DNA from: Solidesulfovibrio sp.
GTDB taxonomy: Bacteria; Desulfobacterota; Desulfovibrionia; Desulfovibrionales; Desulfovibrionaceae
DNA: 64,000 nucleotides
Direction of reading: 5' to 3'
Assembly: GCF_038562415.1 (NCBI RefSeq)
Contig: NZ_JBCFBA010000004.1
Coordinates: 62,001-126,000, forward strand
Shown: positions 38,914 through 47,200 of the stretch, in pieces
How positions within the stretch are numbered: position 1 is the first letter of the stretch
Layout: each line of letters begins with the position of its first letter
Translations under genes and position numbers: made by a program
Notes under the pieces: model-generated
Told to the model about the DNA's origin: nothing
What the model saw: only the letters and a program-made list of their open reading frames with translations
Database searches by the model: none

Positions 38914-39882
38914 TCAGCCGCCGACCGTGACCCGGATGGGATAGGCCTCCATGATCGCCGCCAGGGCGAAGACCGCGTCCTTGGTGTACGGGGCCAGCCC
39001 GTGCAGGGGATAGTCCTTGTCCAGTTGCCCCCATTTGGGCTCGCCCATGCGATGGTAGGGCAGCACGTCCAGGGCCTCGACATGGGTCAGTTCGGCCACG
39101 AAGGCGGCTGTGGCCCGCAGGTTTTCCGGGCTGTCGTTGCGCCCCGGGACCAGGGGCAGGCGGACCCGGATGGGCAGGCCCAGGCGGTCGATGCGCCGGA
39201 GATTGTCCAGGATGCGCCGGTTGTCCACGCCGGTGAGCCGGCGGTGGATTTCCGGGTCCATGTGCTTGAGGTCGTAAAGCACCGTGTCCAGGTGGGCTAG
39301 CACCGGCTCCATGACCTCCCAGTCGGCCTGGCCGCAGGTCTCGATGGCCGTATGCAGGCCCCTGGCCTTGGCCCCCGCGGCCAGGGCCAGGAGGAACCGG
39401 GGCTGGGCGAAGGGTTCGCCCCCGGAAAAGGTCACCCCGCCCCCGGAACGCTCGTAGAACTCCCGGTCGAGCTCCACCTCCTCCAGCACCTCGTCCACGC
39501 CGAGGTAGCGGCCGCAGATGTTGATGGCGTTGGCGTAGCACACGGCCTGGCAGGCGCCGCACAGGGGCAGCAGGCAAGCCGCCTTGTCGATGACGATGCC
39601 CCGGCCGGAAACCGCCTCGATGCAGTGCGTCGGGCAGGCCTCCAGGCACTGGTTGCAGCCGATGCAGTTGTTGCGGATGTAGAGGATCTCGGGCCGCGCC
39701 TGCATGCTTTCGGGGTTCTGGCACCACTGGCAGCGCAGGGGGCAGCCCTTGAGGAAGACGATGGTCCGGATGCCCGGGCCGTCGTGGATGGAAAACCGCT
39801 GGAAATCGCTGACAACGCCGAGGAGGCGGCCGTTGTCCGCGGCCTTGGGCCGAAAGATCTGGAAGCGTTTGCGCAAGGTCAT
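38914..39882 (-). CDS. Glycyl radical enzyme activase
   Basis: 322-aa radical SAM protein that installs the glycyl radical on the dehydratase encoded upstream. The SAM cluster motif is KGCPLRCQWCQNPE (CxxxCxxC). A ferredoxin-like insert carries CIGCNQCLEACP and a further CGACQAVCYANAI set, so two auxiliary clusters are expected, as in dehydratase-type activases. GGGVTFSGGEP is the usual SAM-binding GGE motif. ATG 39882 with AGGGA is preferred over a TTG two codons earlier. Confidence 0.93.
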   Translation of the reverse strand: MTLRKRFQIFRPKAADNGRLLGVVSDFQRFSIHDGPGIRTIVFLKGCPLRCQWCQNPESMQARPEILYIRNNCIGCNQCLEACPTHCIEAVSGRGIVIDKAACLLPLCGACQAVCYANAINICGRYLGVDEVLEEVELDREFYERSGGGVTFSGGEPFAQPRFLLALAAGAKARGLHTAIETCGQADWEVMEPVLAHLDTVLYDLKHMDPEIHRRLTGVDNRRILDNLRRIDRLGLPIRVRLPLVPGRNDSPENLRATAAFVAELTHVEALDVLPYHRMGEPKWGQLDKDYPLHGLAPYTKDAVFALAAIMEAYPIRVTVGG

Positions 39883-40002
39883 GAGCAATCCCTGTCCTGG
39901 CCGGGGCGCCGCCCGCCCCTGGTGTCGCCTCCCGAAACGCGTCCCCGCTTTTCGGGGGCGCGATACGAGGCGGACGGCGCCGTGTCGTGAACCGGTCGCG
40001 CC

Positions 40003-42417
40003 CTAGAACATCTGCTCGGTACGCGAGATGATGTCCTCCTGGATGGCCCGGTCAAGGGAGGTGAAGAACGCGCTGTACCCGGCCACGCGCACCACCAGGC
40101 CCCGGTAGTTGTCCGGGTTGTCCTGGGCGTCGCGCAGGGTTTCCTTGCCGATGACGTTGTACTGGATGTGGGTGCCGCCGCCGTTAAACAGCGTTTCGGT
40201 CACGGCGATGAGGTTGGCGATCCCCCGCTCGTCTTTCACCGCGTTGGGGTGGAACTTCATGTTGAGCAGCGTGCCGTTGGAGGCGATGACGTGGTCGAGC
40301 TTGGTGACGGACTTGACCGAGGCCGTGGGGCCGCTGTGGTCCATGCCCGAGACCGGGGAGACGCCGTCGGCCAGGGGCGTGCCGGCCTTGCGGCCGTCCG
40401 GGGTGGCGCCGACCACGGCGCCCAGCGGCACGTTGGCCGAGACCGGATACAATCCGGGCTGGAACTTGCCGCCCCGGGGGTTGGTGTATTTTTCCACTTC
40501 CCGGCAGTAGGCCAGGGCGGCCTCGTGGGCGATCTCGTCGGCGTAGGGCTCGTCGTTGCCGTATTTCGGGGCGCGGTTTTGCAGCATCTGGCGCAGGCTT
40601 TCGCCGGCCACCCCGGCGAAGTCGTCGGCCAGGGCGTCCTTTATGGCGGCAAGGCTCACGGCCTGGTCCTCGTAGACGAGCTTTTTGAGGGCCGCCAGGG
40701 AGTCGGCCACGTTGGCCACGCCCACGCCCTGGGGACCGGTGAAGTTGTAATGGGCGCCGCCCTGCTGCAACGCCTTGCCCTTGGCGATGCAGTCGGCCAC
40801 GAGCGAGGACAGGAAAGGCAAGGGCGCGCGCTGGCCGTGGGCCATGTCCACGGCGTTGTCCGAGAGCACCAGCAGCTTGACGAAATAGGCCATCTGGGCG
40901 CGGTAGGCGGCCATGAGGTCGTCGTAGGTGGCAAGCGAGGTGAGGTCCCCGGTCGCCGGCCCCAGGCGGTCGCCGGTCAGCGGGTCCACGCCGTCGTTGA
41001 GCGTCAGCTCCAGCACCTTGGCGATGTTGAAAAAGGCCGCGTCGTGCCAGCCCTCGGTCTTGCCGCCCACCTGCGGCTCCACGCAGCCGATGATGCCGTA
41101 GTCCCGGGCGTCCTCGCGGGTCAGGCCACGGCTGAGCAGCGCCGGGATGATGAAGCGGTCGTTGTAGTAGGCCGGCATGCCCAGCCCCAGCCGGGTGACC
41201 TCGGCCGCCTTCTCGTACAGGGCGCGGGGGGTGTCGCTGTGGACGCGGATGGAGATGGAGGGCTGGTAGAGCTTGGTGTTGGCCGTGGCCTGCAGGCACA
41301 TGTAGGACAGGGGGTTGGTGGCGTCCTCGCCTTCCCGGTCCACGCCGCCGACGATGAGGTTTTGGAACATGGGATAGCCGCCGAAGGCCTTGGTCGAGCC
41401 TTCGTCGCGCACCTTGTTGATCTCGTTGAACTTGATAAAAAGCAGGTCCAGCAGTTCCTGGGCCTTGGCCGCCGTGATGCCCCTGTCGGCCAAAAGGTAC
41501 GGGAACAGGTACTGGTCGAAGCGCATGGGCGAGATGGAATGGCCGTTGGATTCGATCTGCAAGACGAGCTGGACGAACCAGAAGGACTGGAGGGCCTCGG
41601 CGAAGGTCTCGGCCGGCTGGGCCGGCACCTTGGCGCACACCCGGGCGATTTCGAGGAGCTCTTCCCGGCGGCCGGCGTCGGCTTCCTTCCCGGCCATGTC
41701 CTCGGCCAGGGCGGCGAAACGGTTGGCGAAGCGGATGACGGCCTTGTTGGCGAGGACCACGGCGGACAGGAAAATGTGCTTGGCCATGTGGGCCGGGTTG
41801 GTCAGCTCAAGGCCGGCCAGGGCCGCCTCGGCTTCGGCGATGACGCCGGAGAGCCCCTTGTCCAGGACCAGGGCGTAGTCGACGCCGATGTGTCCCACCC
41901 CGTTGAAATAGTAGTTGCCCACGGTGAACACGCCGTGGGCCTGGGCTTCCTTGGCTTCCGCGGTCATCAGCGCCGTGGCCAGCTCGTTGGTGGTCTTGCC
42001 GTCCCAGTAGGGGAACAGCCCCCGCAGGATGGCCTTTTTCTCCTCGGAGATCAGAAAGACGTCGCCCGCGCGCTTTTCCAGGCGATCGAGCTCGTCGGCC
42101 AGCCATTTGCAGGAAAATTCCGGGAACACCGGGGCCGAACGCGATTTGGTGCACTGGTTGCCGACGATGATTTCGTCGGGTTGGATGAAGATGGTCATGT
42201 TGTCGAGGATCTTTTCCAGGGCCCTGGCCCGGCGGATGAGGATGGGTTGATCCTCGGTCTCCTGGTAGGAGGCGGTGATGAGTTGAGCCCGCTCCACACA
42301 GATTTCCGGGGTGATGGCAATGAAGCGCTCCCGGATCGCCTCCACCCGGGCGGTGGGGCCAGGCAACTGCAACACATCGATTTTGTTCAACAGTTCTTGT
42401 TCGCCAATACTGGTCAT
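40003..42417 (-). CDS. Glycyl radical diol dehydratase (glycerol / 1,2-propanediol type)
   Basis: 804-aa B12-independent dehydratase. The thiyl Cys445 and Glu447 lie in DYGIIGCVEPQVGGKTEGWH, Asp459 follows, His176 is in FNGVGHIGVDY, a Ser sits in ESNGHSISPMRFDQ near 294, and the radical is Gly780 in RVAGYSAFF. These residues keep the spacing known for glycerol dehydratase (Cys433, His164, Asp447, all offset by 12). Substrate may be glycerol, 1,2-propanediol or dihydroxypropanesulfonate. ATG 42417 has TACAGGAGG upstream, ruling out a 48-residue longer frame. No microcompartment genes are seen. Confidence 0.9.
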   Translation of the reverse strand: MTSIGEQELLNKIDVLQLPGPTARVEAIRERFIAITPEICVERAQLITASYQETEDQPILIRRARALEKILDNMTIFIQPDEIIVGNQCTKSRSAPVFPEFSCKWLADELDRLEKRAGDVFLISEEKKAILRGLFPYWDGKTTNELATALMTAEAKEAQAHGVFTVGNYYFNGVGHIGVDYALVLDKGLSGVIAEAEAALAGLELTNPAHMAKHIFLSAVVLANKAVIRFANRFAALAEDMAGKEADAGRREELLEIARVCAKVPAQPAETFAEALQSFWFVQLVLQIESNGHSISPMRFDQYLFPYLLADRGITAAKAQELLDLLFIKFNEINKVRDEGSTKAFGGYPMFQNLIVGGVDREGEDATNPLSYMCLQATANTKLYQPSISIRVHSDTPRALYEKAAEVTRLGLGMPAYYNDRFIIPALLSRGLTREDARDYGIIGCVEPQVGGKTEGWHDAAFFNIAKVLELTLNDGVDPLTGDRLGPATGDLTSLATYDDLMAAYRAQMAYFVKLLVLSDNAVDMAHGQRAPLPFLSSLVADCIAKGKALQQGGAHYNFTGPQGVGVANVADSLAALKKLVYEDQAVSLAAIKDALADDFAGVAGESLRQMLQNRAPKYGNDEPYADEIAHEAALAYCREVEKYTNPRGGKFQPGLYPVSANVPLGAVVGATPDGRKAGTPLADGVSPVSGMDHSGPTASVKSVTKLDHVIASNGTLLNMKFHPNAVKDERGIANLIAVTETLFNGGGTHIQYNVIGKETLRDAQDNPDNYRGLVVRVAGYSAFFTSLDRAIQEDIISRTEQMF

Positions 42418-43443
42418 GACGCCGTCCTCCTGTATAAAAAGAGTGAAGCCTCTTGGAACCCCGCTTGCAGCGAACGATCCGTCCGCCTGCCGTCCCATGA
42501 CGAACCCGCGCCTTTTCTTGCTCTGGTCAGTGTACTGTAAGTAGGCGTTTTTCGGCGTCACGCCATCCCCTAGAAGGGTGACCTTTCTCCCTCACCCGGA
42601 GTATTTTTCAGCCTCGCCGGTGGAATCGGACAGTGGGCCAAGGCGGCTCTTCCTTGCGATTGCCGGGCGAGGGGAACCTCGCCCAACGGGGAAAGCCCCG
42701 GGAAAGGGCTGCGCGCTCCACGGCTGCCTGGCCTACCTTCTGCCCATGTGCGGCCGGTTGCGCCGGCCATCGTCAAAAAACGCCGCCAGTCCCGTTTGCC
42801 CTCTTGCCCGTTTATTCCCTTGGGTTTTCAGGCCTGACGCAACACTTTACTGGTACGGAGCGGCTTCCTTGGGGGGATATGAAACGGTTCGTCCTGGGCC
42901 AGTCAGACGACCCAGCGTATGATGTTTTCAGGAAAATGGTCGTATTGATACTAGATACTATACAAAGGCATCAGCGGTGTGGTAGGATGAAAGTGCTTGT
43001 AAGGATGCAAACAAATGGCTACCGCATGGTAACACCGTGTTATATTTCATCAATATGCAAATCTCGATTCAGCTATTTGCATGTTGAATGACTTTAAAGA
43101 CTACTGTATGACGAAAAGTATCGATTGAATTCTTTTATTGCCACAAGAAAACACAGCCATATGATTATAATATTTTAATAATTATTTATTATTACTTTCG
43201 CATTTTTTGGCAGCATATCTCATTAAATACTTGCAGTTTTGCTATTACATCTGGAATTTTGTTATGCGCGAAACGACTGCTGGATCTTTTTTATTACGGA
43301 ATATTGAATATTGCCATCATTTTGCTTTGGATATTCTTTATCATGCATTCCAGAGAAAGAGCATATGCCTTACATTATGAATTAACATATTGATATAATT
43401 TAGTTTTGCAATTGACAACCACGCCCCAGCGGAGGGATTACTC
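42418..43443. other. Gene-free interval of about 1 kb, GC-rich then strongly AT-rich
   Basis: The first 400 bases have normal composition and contain a segment related to one at 58405. From about 42920 the sequence turns sharply AT-rich (TATTATAATATTTTAATAATT near 43160-43185), continuing into the next gene. Short open frames here (for example 42633-43091) have no family match or convincing ribosome site. The composition break suggests an insertion boundary. Confidence 0.6.
42620..42700 (+). repeat. Dispersed repeat, copy A
   Basis: AATCGGACAGTGGGCCAAGG and the following CGGCTCTTCCTTGCG closely match AATCGGACATTGGGCGAGG and CGGCCCTTCCTTGCG at 58405, same strand. Similarity fades after about 70-80 bases. 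Both copies lie a few hundred bases before an AT-rich, apparently acquired gene. Confidence 0.5.
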
Positions 43444-44685
43444 ATGTCAATGATTTTACGTCATCTTTTATTGATAGTGTTGATCGGATTGTTTCTGTCA
43501 GTGTTTTCATCGAGATCATTTGGCGATTCCCAGTATATTCCTGTTCAATACAATTCATTTGATAACAAGTCATACAATCTCTTTGCCGTAACCGGAAAAA
43601 ATATAGCACTCCTCGTCGATAGCGACGCTTATGATATAAATGTCATATCAAAATTTGTAGGCAAACTAGACCTTGCGTATGATTTTTACAAGAAAACTAC
43701 TGGGCGTGCGCCAGAAGCATACAAAACATATAATAATTTATTAACAATTGCAGTTGTCGATAGCACTTGTGGCTTGGGATGTGGGCTCCTTGGTTATACA
43801 GGGATTGAAACCTTGAAGGATTACTTTCAGCTGACTTATCAGTCTATACGAGATCAAGATTTATATGAATCGGCTTTACTTTATGAGTTAGGACGAAATT
43901 TTTGGTTTTATTTTGACCAAATCGGTACTCAGGTTGATCCTTTTGTCACGGGATTTGCTGTGGTCAATCGTTATTTAGCCATGGAATACGCAGGTGTTCA
44001 AGGGACAACTTTCTATGGGGACAATGCCAGTTTTGAATCTTTGAAAAACAACATATTGAACAATATGTCTTATTTATATTTCAAGGATCCGAATCTGGAC
44101 TGGACAAATACATTGGCTACCAATACGCCACCCCCCAATCCCTATGATTTAGATTGCGTCTGTTTGGTCGCATCGCTATATTATAGAATATATTCTGACT
44201 TTGGCGCAGATGTTTATTCAAAATTTTTCAATGCCCTTTCTGTATTACCACTTGCCAAAACAAAACAAGTTGCAATAGATAATTTCACAACGGCCTATCA
44301 AACTGCGACAGGTACATCGCATGGATGTTCATTGTTTAAAACAAACTTCAAAATTTATGCTAACGATGGAAGCATTGCCAAATATACAATCGATGATGAC
44401 AACATGCCCAGTGCATATTATGGCTATTCCGGGGATGTGGCGATCACAACATTCAATCCGAAGGCAGATATTTTCGCCGGATCAGGAAACAACTCAATCA
44501 CATTATTTGGAAGTACAGGAGGCGGCGAACGAATCATCTCTTGTGGACCAGGAATTGAAGATGTTCATCTTAAAAATGCAAATAATAATAGCCAGTCAAT
44601 TAAATATTTTTTGTGTGAAAATATACTGCTCTCAAATAATGCTCAAACTTCTATTGATGCGATGTTGTTGCTGCTTAATAAATAG
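43444..44685 (+). CDS. Secreted AT-rich protein of unknown function
   Basis: 413-aa protein with a Sec signal (ILRHLLLIVLIGLFLSVFSS, cleavage near residue 28). Two regions can be seen: residues 30-310, helical and Tyr/Phe/Asn-rich, including ESALLYELGRNFWFYFDQIG, which recalls a peptidase HExxH helix but lacks its histidines; and residues 310-413, beta-rich with an RTX-like glycine patch GSGNNSITLFGSTGGGE. Five or more cysteines suggest disulfides. GGAGGG precedes the ATG. Codon use and composition differ strongly from all neighbours, indicating recent acquisition. No family recognised. Confidence 0.75.
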   Translation: MSMILRHLLLIVLIGLFLSVFSSRSFGDSQYIPVQYNSFDNKSYNLFAVTGKNIALLVDSDAYDINVISKFVGKLDLAYDFYKKTTGRAPEAYKTYNNLLTIAVVDSTCGLGCGLLGYTGIETLKDYFQLTYQSIRDQDLYESALLYELGRNFWFYFDQIGTQVDPFVTGFAVVNRYLAMEYAGVQGTTFYGDNASFESLKNNILNNMSYLYFKDPNLDWTNTLATNTPPPNPYDLDCVCLVASLYYRIYSDFGADVYSKFFNALSVLPLAKTKQVAIDNFTTAYQTATGTSHGCSLFKTNFKIYANDGSIAKYTIDDDNMPSAYYGYSGDVAITTFNPKADIFAGSGNNSITLFGSTGGGERIISCGPGIEDVHLKNANNNSQSIKYFLCENILLSNNAQTSIDAMLLLLNK

Positions 44686-44691
44686 ATTCCT

Positions 44692-44711
44692 ATTTGATCG
44701 AGGAATCAAAT
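44692..44711. terminator. Short hairpin after the AT-rich gene
   Basis: ATTTGAT, six-base loop, ATCAAAT: a 7-bp stem 7 bases after the stop of the secreted-protein gene and before the convergent activator remnant. There is no T-tract; the call is weak. Confidence 0.3.
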
Positions 44712-44741
44712 TGCCCGACGTGATCATGGGATTATGATCAG

Positions 44742-45689
44742 TCAGGATTCCCGCTTGGAAACGCCATGCTCTTGCATCAGGTAATACAGACGAGTTCGGG
44801 ACAGGTCGGCGATTTCGCAGGCCCGCTTGATGCTGCCTTGGGCACGGTCCATGAGCCGTTGTAAATACGCCTTGTCCGCCGCGGCCACCAAGGCCTTGCG
44901 GTGTTCCTTGAAGGTGGGAAACGGGCCGTTCGGGCCGATTCCCTCAAGTTGCGGGAACGGCTCTCCCGGCGCCGCCTGGGGGGGGCGCACGGCTAGGCGG
45001 GCCGCCCGCACACGCAGATCCATGGGCAAATGCTCCAGATGGAGCATGGGAACGGCGGCGGCGGCGAGGCACATCCGCTCCAGCACATTGACCAGTTCTC
45101 GGATATTGCCAGGCCAGTCATGGAGCCGGAAAACCTCCAGGACGTCCGGCGCGATGCCTTTGACCGGCAACTCGTTGACATCGCACAGTTTCGCCGTGTG
45201 GTAGAGGGCTAGGGCGGGGATATCCTCCAGGCGTTCTCGCAGGGGCGGCATTTCGATTTCGAGGGTCTTGAGCCGAAACAGAAGGTCGAGACGGAATGCA
45301 CCTTGCGCGCACAGGTCCTCAAGATCGCGGTTGGTGGCCGCGATGAGCCGGAAATCGCTGCTTTCCTCATGACCGCTGTCGACGGGACTGAAGCGCCGCT
45401 CCTGGAGCACGCGTAAAAAGGTCTTTTGCACGGACGGAAGCAATTCGCCGACTTCGTCGAGGAAAAGCGTCCCGCCGACGGCCTGGCGCACCAAGCCCTG
45501 GGCAGGGCCGTGAGCGCCGGTGAAGGCCCCCTTGACGTGGCCAAACAGGATGCTCTCGATGAGATCCTTGGGCAAGGCGGCGCAATCCACGGCCACGAAA
45601 CGCCCCGAGGCCCGGCCGCTGTTGTCGTGGATGGTCCGGGCCATCACTTCCTTGCCGGTCCCGGTTTCGCCAAGCAGCAGGTCACACCC
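44742..45689 (-). pseudogene. Sigma-54 activator lacking its N terminus
   Basis: The AAA+ domain begins abruptly at Walker A ([16 protein letters not shown]) only a few codons after an in-frame TGA; no sensory domain precedes it. Downstream parts look intact: the loop GAFTGA, Walker [28 protein letters not shown] and a Fis-type C terminus ([20 protein letters not shown]). The first usable ATG (45647) lies inside Walker A and would remove the P-loop glycines and lysine, so the gene cannot make a working activator. Truncation falls at an inverted repeat (45685-45714). Confidence 0.8.
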
Positions 45690-45838
45690 TCAACGAGCTC
45701 ATGGCCTGAGGGTGGAATTGCAAAGAGCCTCGCGTCCGCCCCGAAGGCGAGAGCACGCCTGGGTCGGGGAACCGGGCGGCAGCAACCGTATGGGGAGAGG
45801 ACTCCTGGCCTGCGCGGGGAGGCGCGCCGGCAGGCCTT

Positions 45839-47200
45839 TTACAAGGCGATGTCCAGTTCCTTGAGCTTGAGCCACAGCTGTTTGCGCGTGATGCCGAGCA
45901 GCTGCGCCGCCTGGATCTTGCGTCCGCCCGTTTGTTCGAGGGCTTCCATGATGCGCCTGCGTTCGAATTGCGCCACCGCCTCGGCGAGTAGGACGGGCGG
46001 GTCGTCCTCGGTCCGCTCCCGGGCCGGGCCGGCCGTGACGGCGTTGCGGATGCGGGCGGGCAGATGCCCCAGGTGGATGCTGTCCTCGGTGCACAGGATC
46101 ACCGCGTGTTCCACCGCGTTGCGCAGTTCGCGCACGTTGCCGGGGTAGTCGTAGTCGAGCAGGGCCTGGCGGGCCTGGTCCGAGAGCGTGGCCTGCCGCC
46201 CGTGCAGAGCGCAAAACCGCCGCAGGAAACGTTCCGTCAAAAGGGCCACGTCGCCGCCGCGCTCGCGCAGGGGGGGCAAGTTCACGGGCACCACGTTGAT
46301 GCGGTAAAAGAGGTCTTCGCGGAAGCGCCCCTCGGCCATGGCCTCCTCCAGGTTCCGGGCCGTGGCGAACACGGTGCGCACATCCACCTTGCGCGGCCTG
46401 TTGCCCCCCACGGGCGTGACTTCCTGGTCCTCCAGCACGCGCAACAGCTTGGCCTGCAAGGCCAGGGGCATCTCCCCCGCCTCGTCGAAGAACAGCGTGC
46501 CGCCGTCGGCGGCCTCGAACTTGCCGATGCGGGCCTGTTGCGCTCCCGTGAACGCGCCCTTCTCGTGCCCGAACAACTCCGATTCGAGGAGTTGCTCGGG
46601 CAGGGCCGCGCAATTGATCTTGATAAACGGCCGGTCCTTGCGTTTGCTCAAGCGGTGCAGCGCCCCGGCCACCAGTTCCTTGCCCGAGCCGCTCGGCCCG
46701 CACACCAGGACCGGCACGCAGGAGCAGGCGATGGCGCTGATGCGCTCGAAGACCTTCAGCATGGCCGGGCTCTCCCCGATGAACTCGTCCTTCCCCTGCT
46801 CCCCGCGCAGACGGGCGTTTTCGCGCTTGAGGTCGAGAAAACGGAAATAGCGGTCCAGGGCGATGAGCAGCCCGTCGCGCGGAAACGGCTTGCACAGGAA
46901 GTCGAAAGCGCCCGCCTTGATGGCCTGCACCGCGAGTTCCACCTCGGGAAAGGCCGTGATGAGGATGACGCCGGTTCCGGGATGCAGCTCGTGGATTCTC
47001 TCCAGCAACTGCATGCCGCTCATGCCCGGCAGCCTCAGGTCGGTGATGACCAGGTCGAAGGGCCTTTCCTGCAGGAGCTGGCAGGCGGTTTCCGCTTCGG
47101 CGGCCGTGGCCACCTCGTATCTGGTCCGGGAAAGCGCGTGCTGCATGCCGAGGCGCATGGAGAGTTCGTCTTCGACGAGAAGCACGGAGTATCGCGTCAT
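45839..47200 (-). CDS. NtrC-family sigma-54 response regulator
   Basis: 453-aa regulator: receiver with phospho-acceptor Asp54 (DLVITDLRLPGMSG) and Lys in LCKPF; AAA+ domain with Walker A GPSGSGKE, GAFTGA loop, GGTLFFDEAGEMP and [14 protein letters not shown]; Fis-type helix-turn-helix at the end (GRKIQAAQLLGITRKQLWLK). Its start overlaps the kinase gene by 4 bases. It is the terminal gene of an operon whose own promoter is sigma-54-like, so autoregulation is likely. Confidence 0.94.
   Translation of the reverse strand: MTRYSVLLVEDELSMRLGMQHALSRTRYEVATAAEAETACQLLQERPFDLVITDLRLPGMSGMQLLERIHELHPGTGVILITAFPEVELAVQAIKAGAFDFLCKPFPRDGLLIALDRYFRFLDLKRENARLRGEQGKDEFIGESPAMLKVFERISAIACSCVPVLVCGPSGSGKELVAGALHRLSKRKDRPFIKINCAALPEQLLESELFGHEKGAFTGAQQARIGKFEAADGGTLFFDEAGEMPLALQAKLLRVLEDQEVTPVGGNRPRKVDVRTVFATARNLEEAMAEGRFREDLFYRINVVPVNLPPLRERGGDVALLTERFLRRFCALHGRQATLSDQARQALLDYDYPGNVRELRNAVEHAVILCTEDSIHLGHLPARIRNAVTAGPARERTEDDPPVLLAEAVAQFERRRIMEALEQTGGRKIQAAQLLGITRKQLWLKLKELDIAL

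Noticed and set aside
40003-42417. Choline trimethylamine-lyase or isethionate sulfite-lyase
   Set aside because: The residues equivalent to glycerol dehydratase His164, Asp447 and the GKTEGWHD stretch point to the diol dehydratase group.
40168-42540. 790-codon plus-strand frame opposite the glycyl radical enzyme
   Set aside because: Antisense shadow; the minus-strand enzyme has all catalytic residues in place.
42633-43091. 152-aa frame in the gap after the diol dehydratase
   Set aside because: Spans the composition break and the dispersed repeat, has no recognisable family and no convincing ribosome site.
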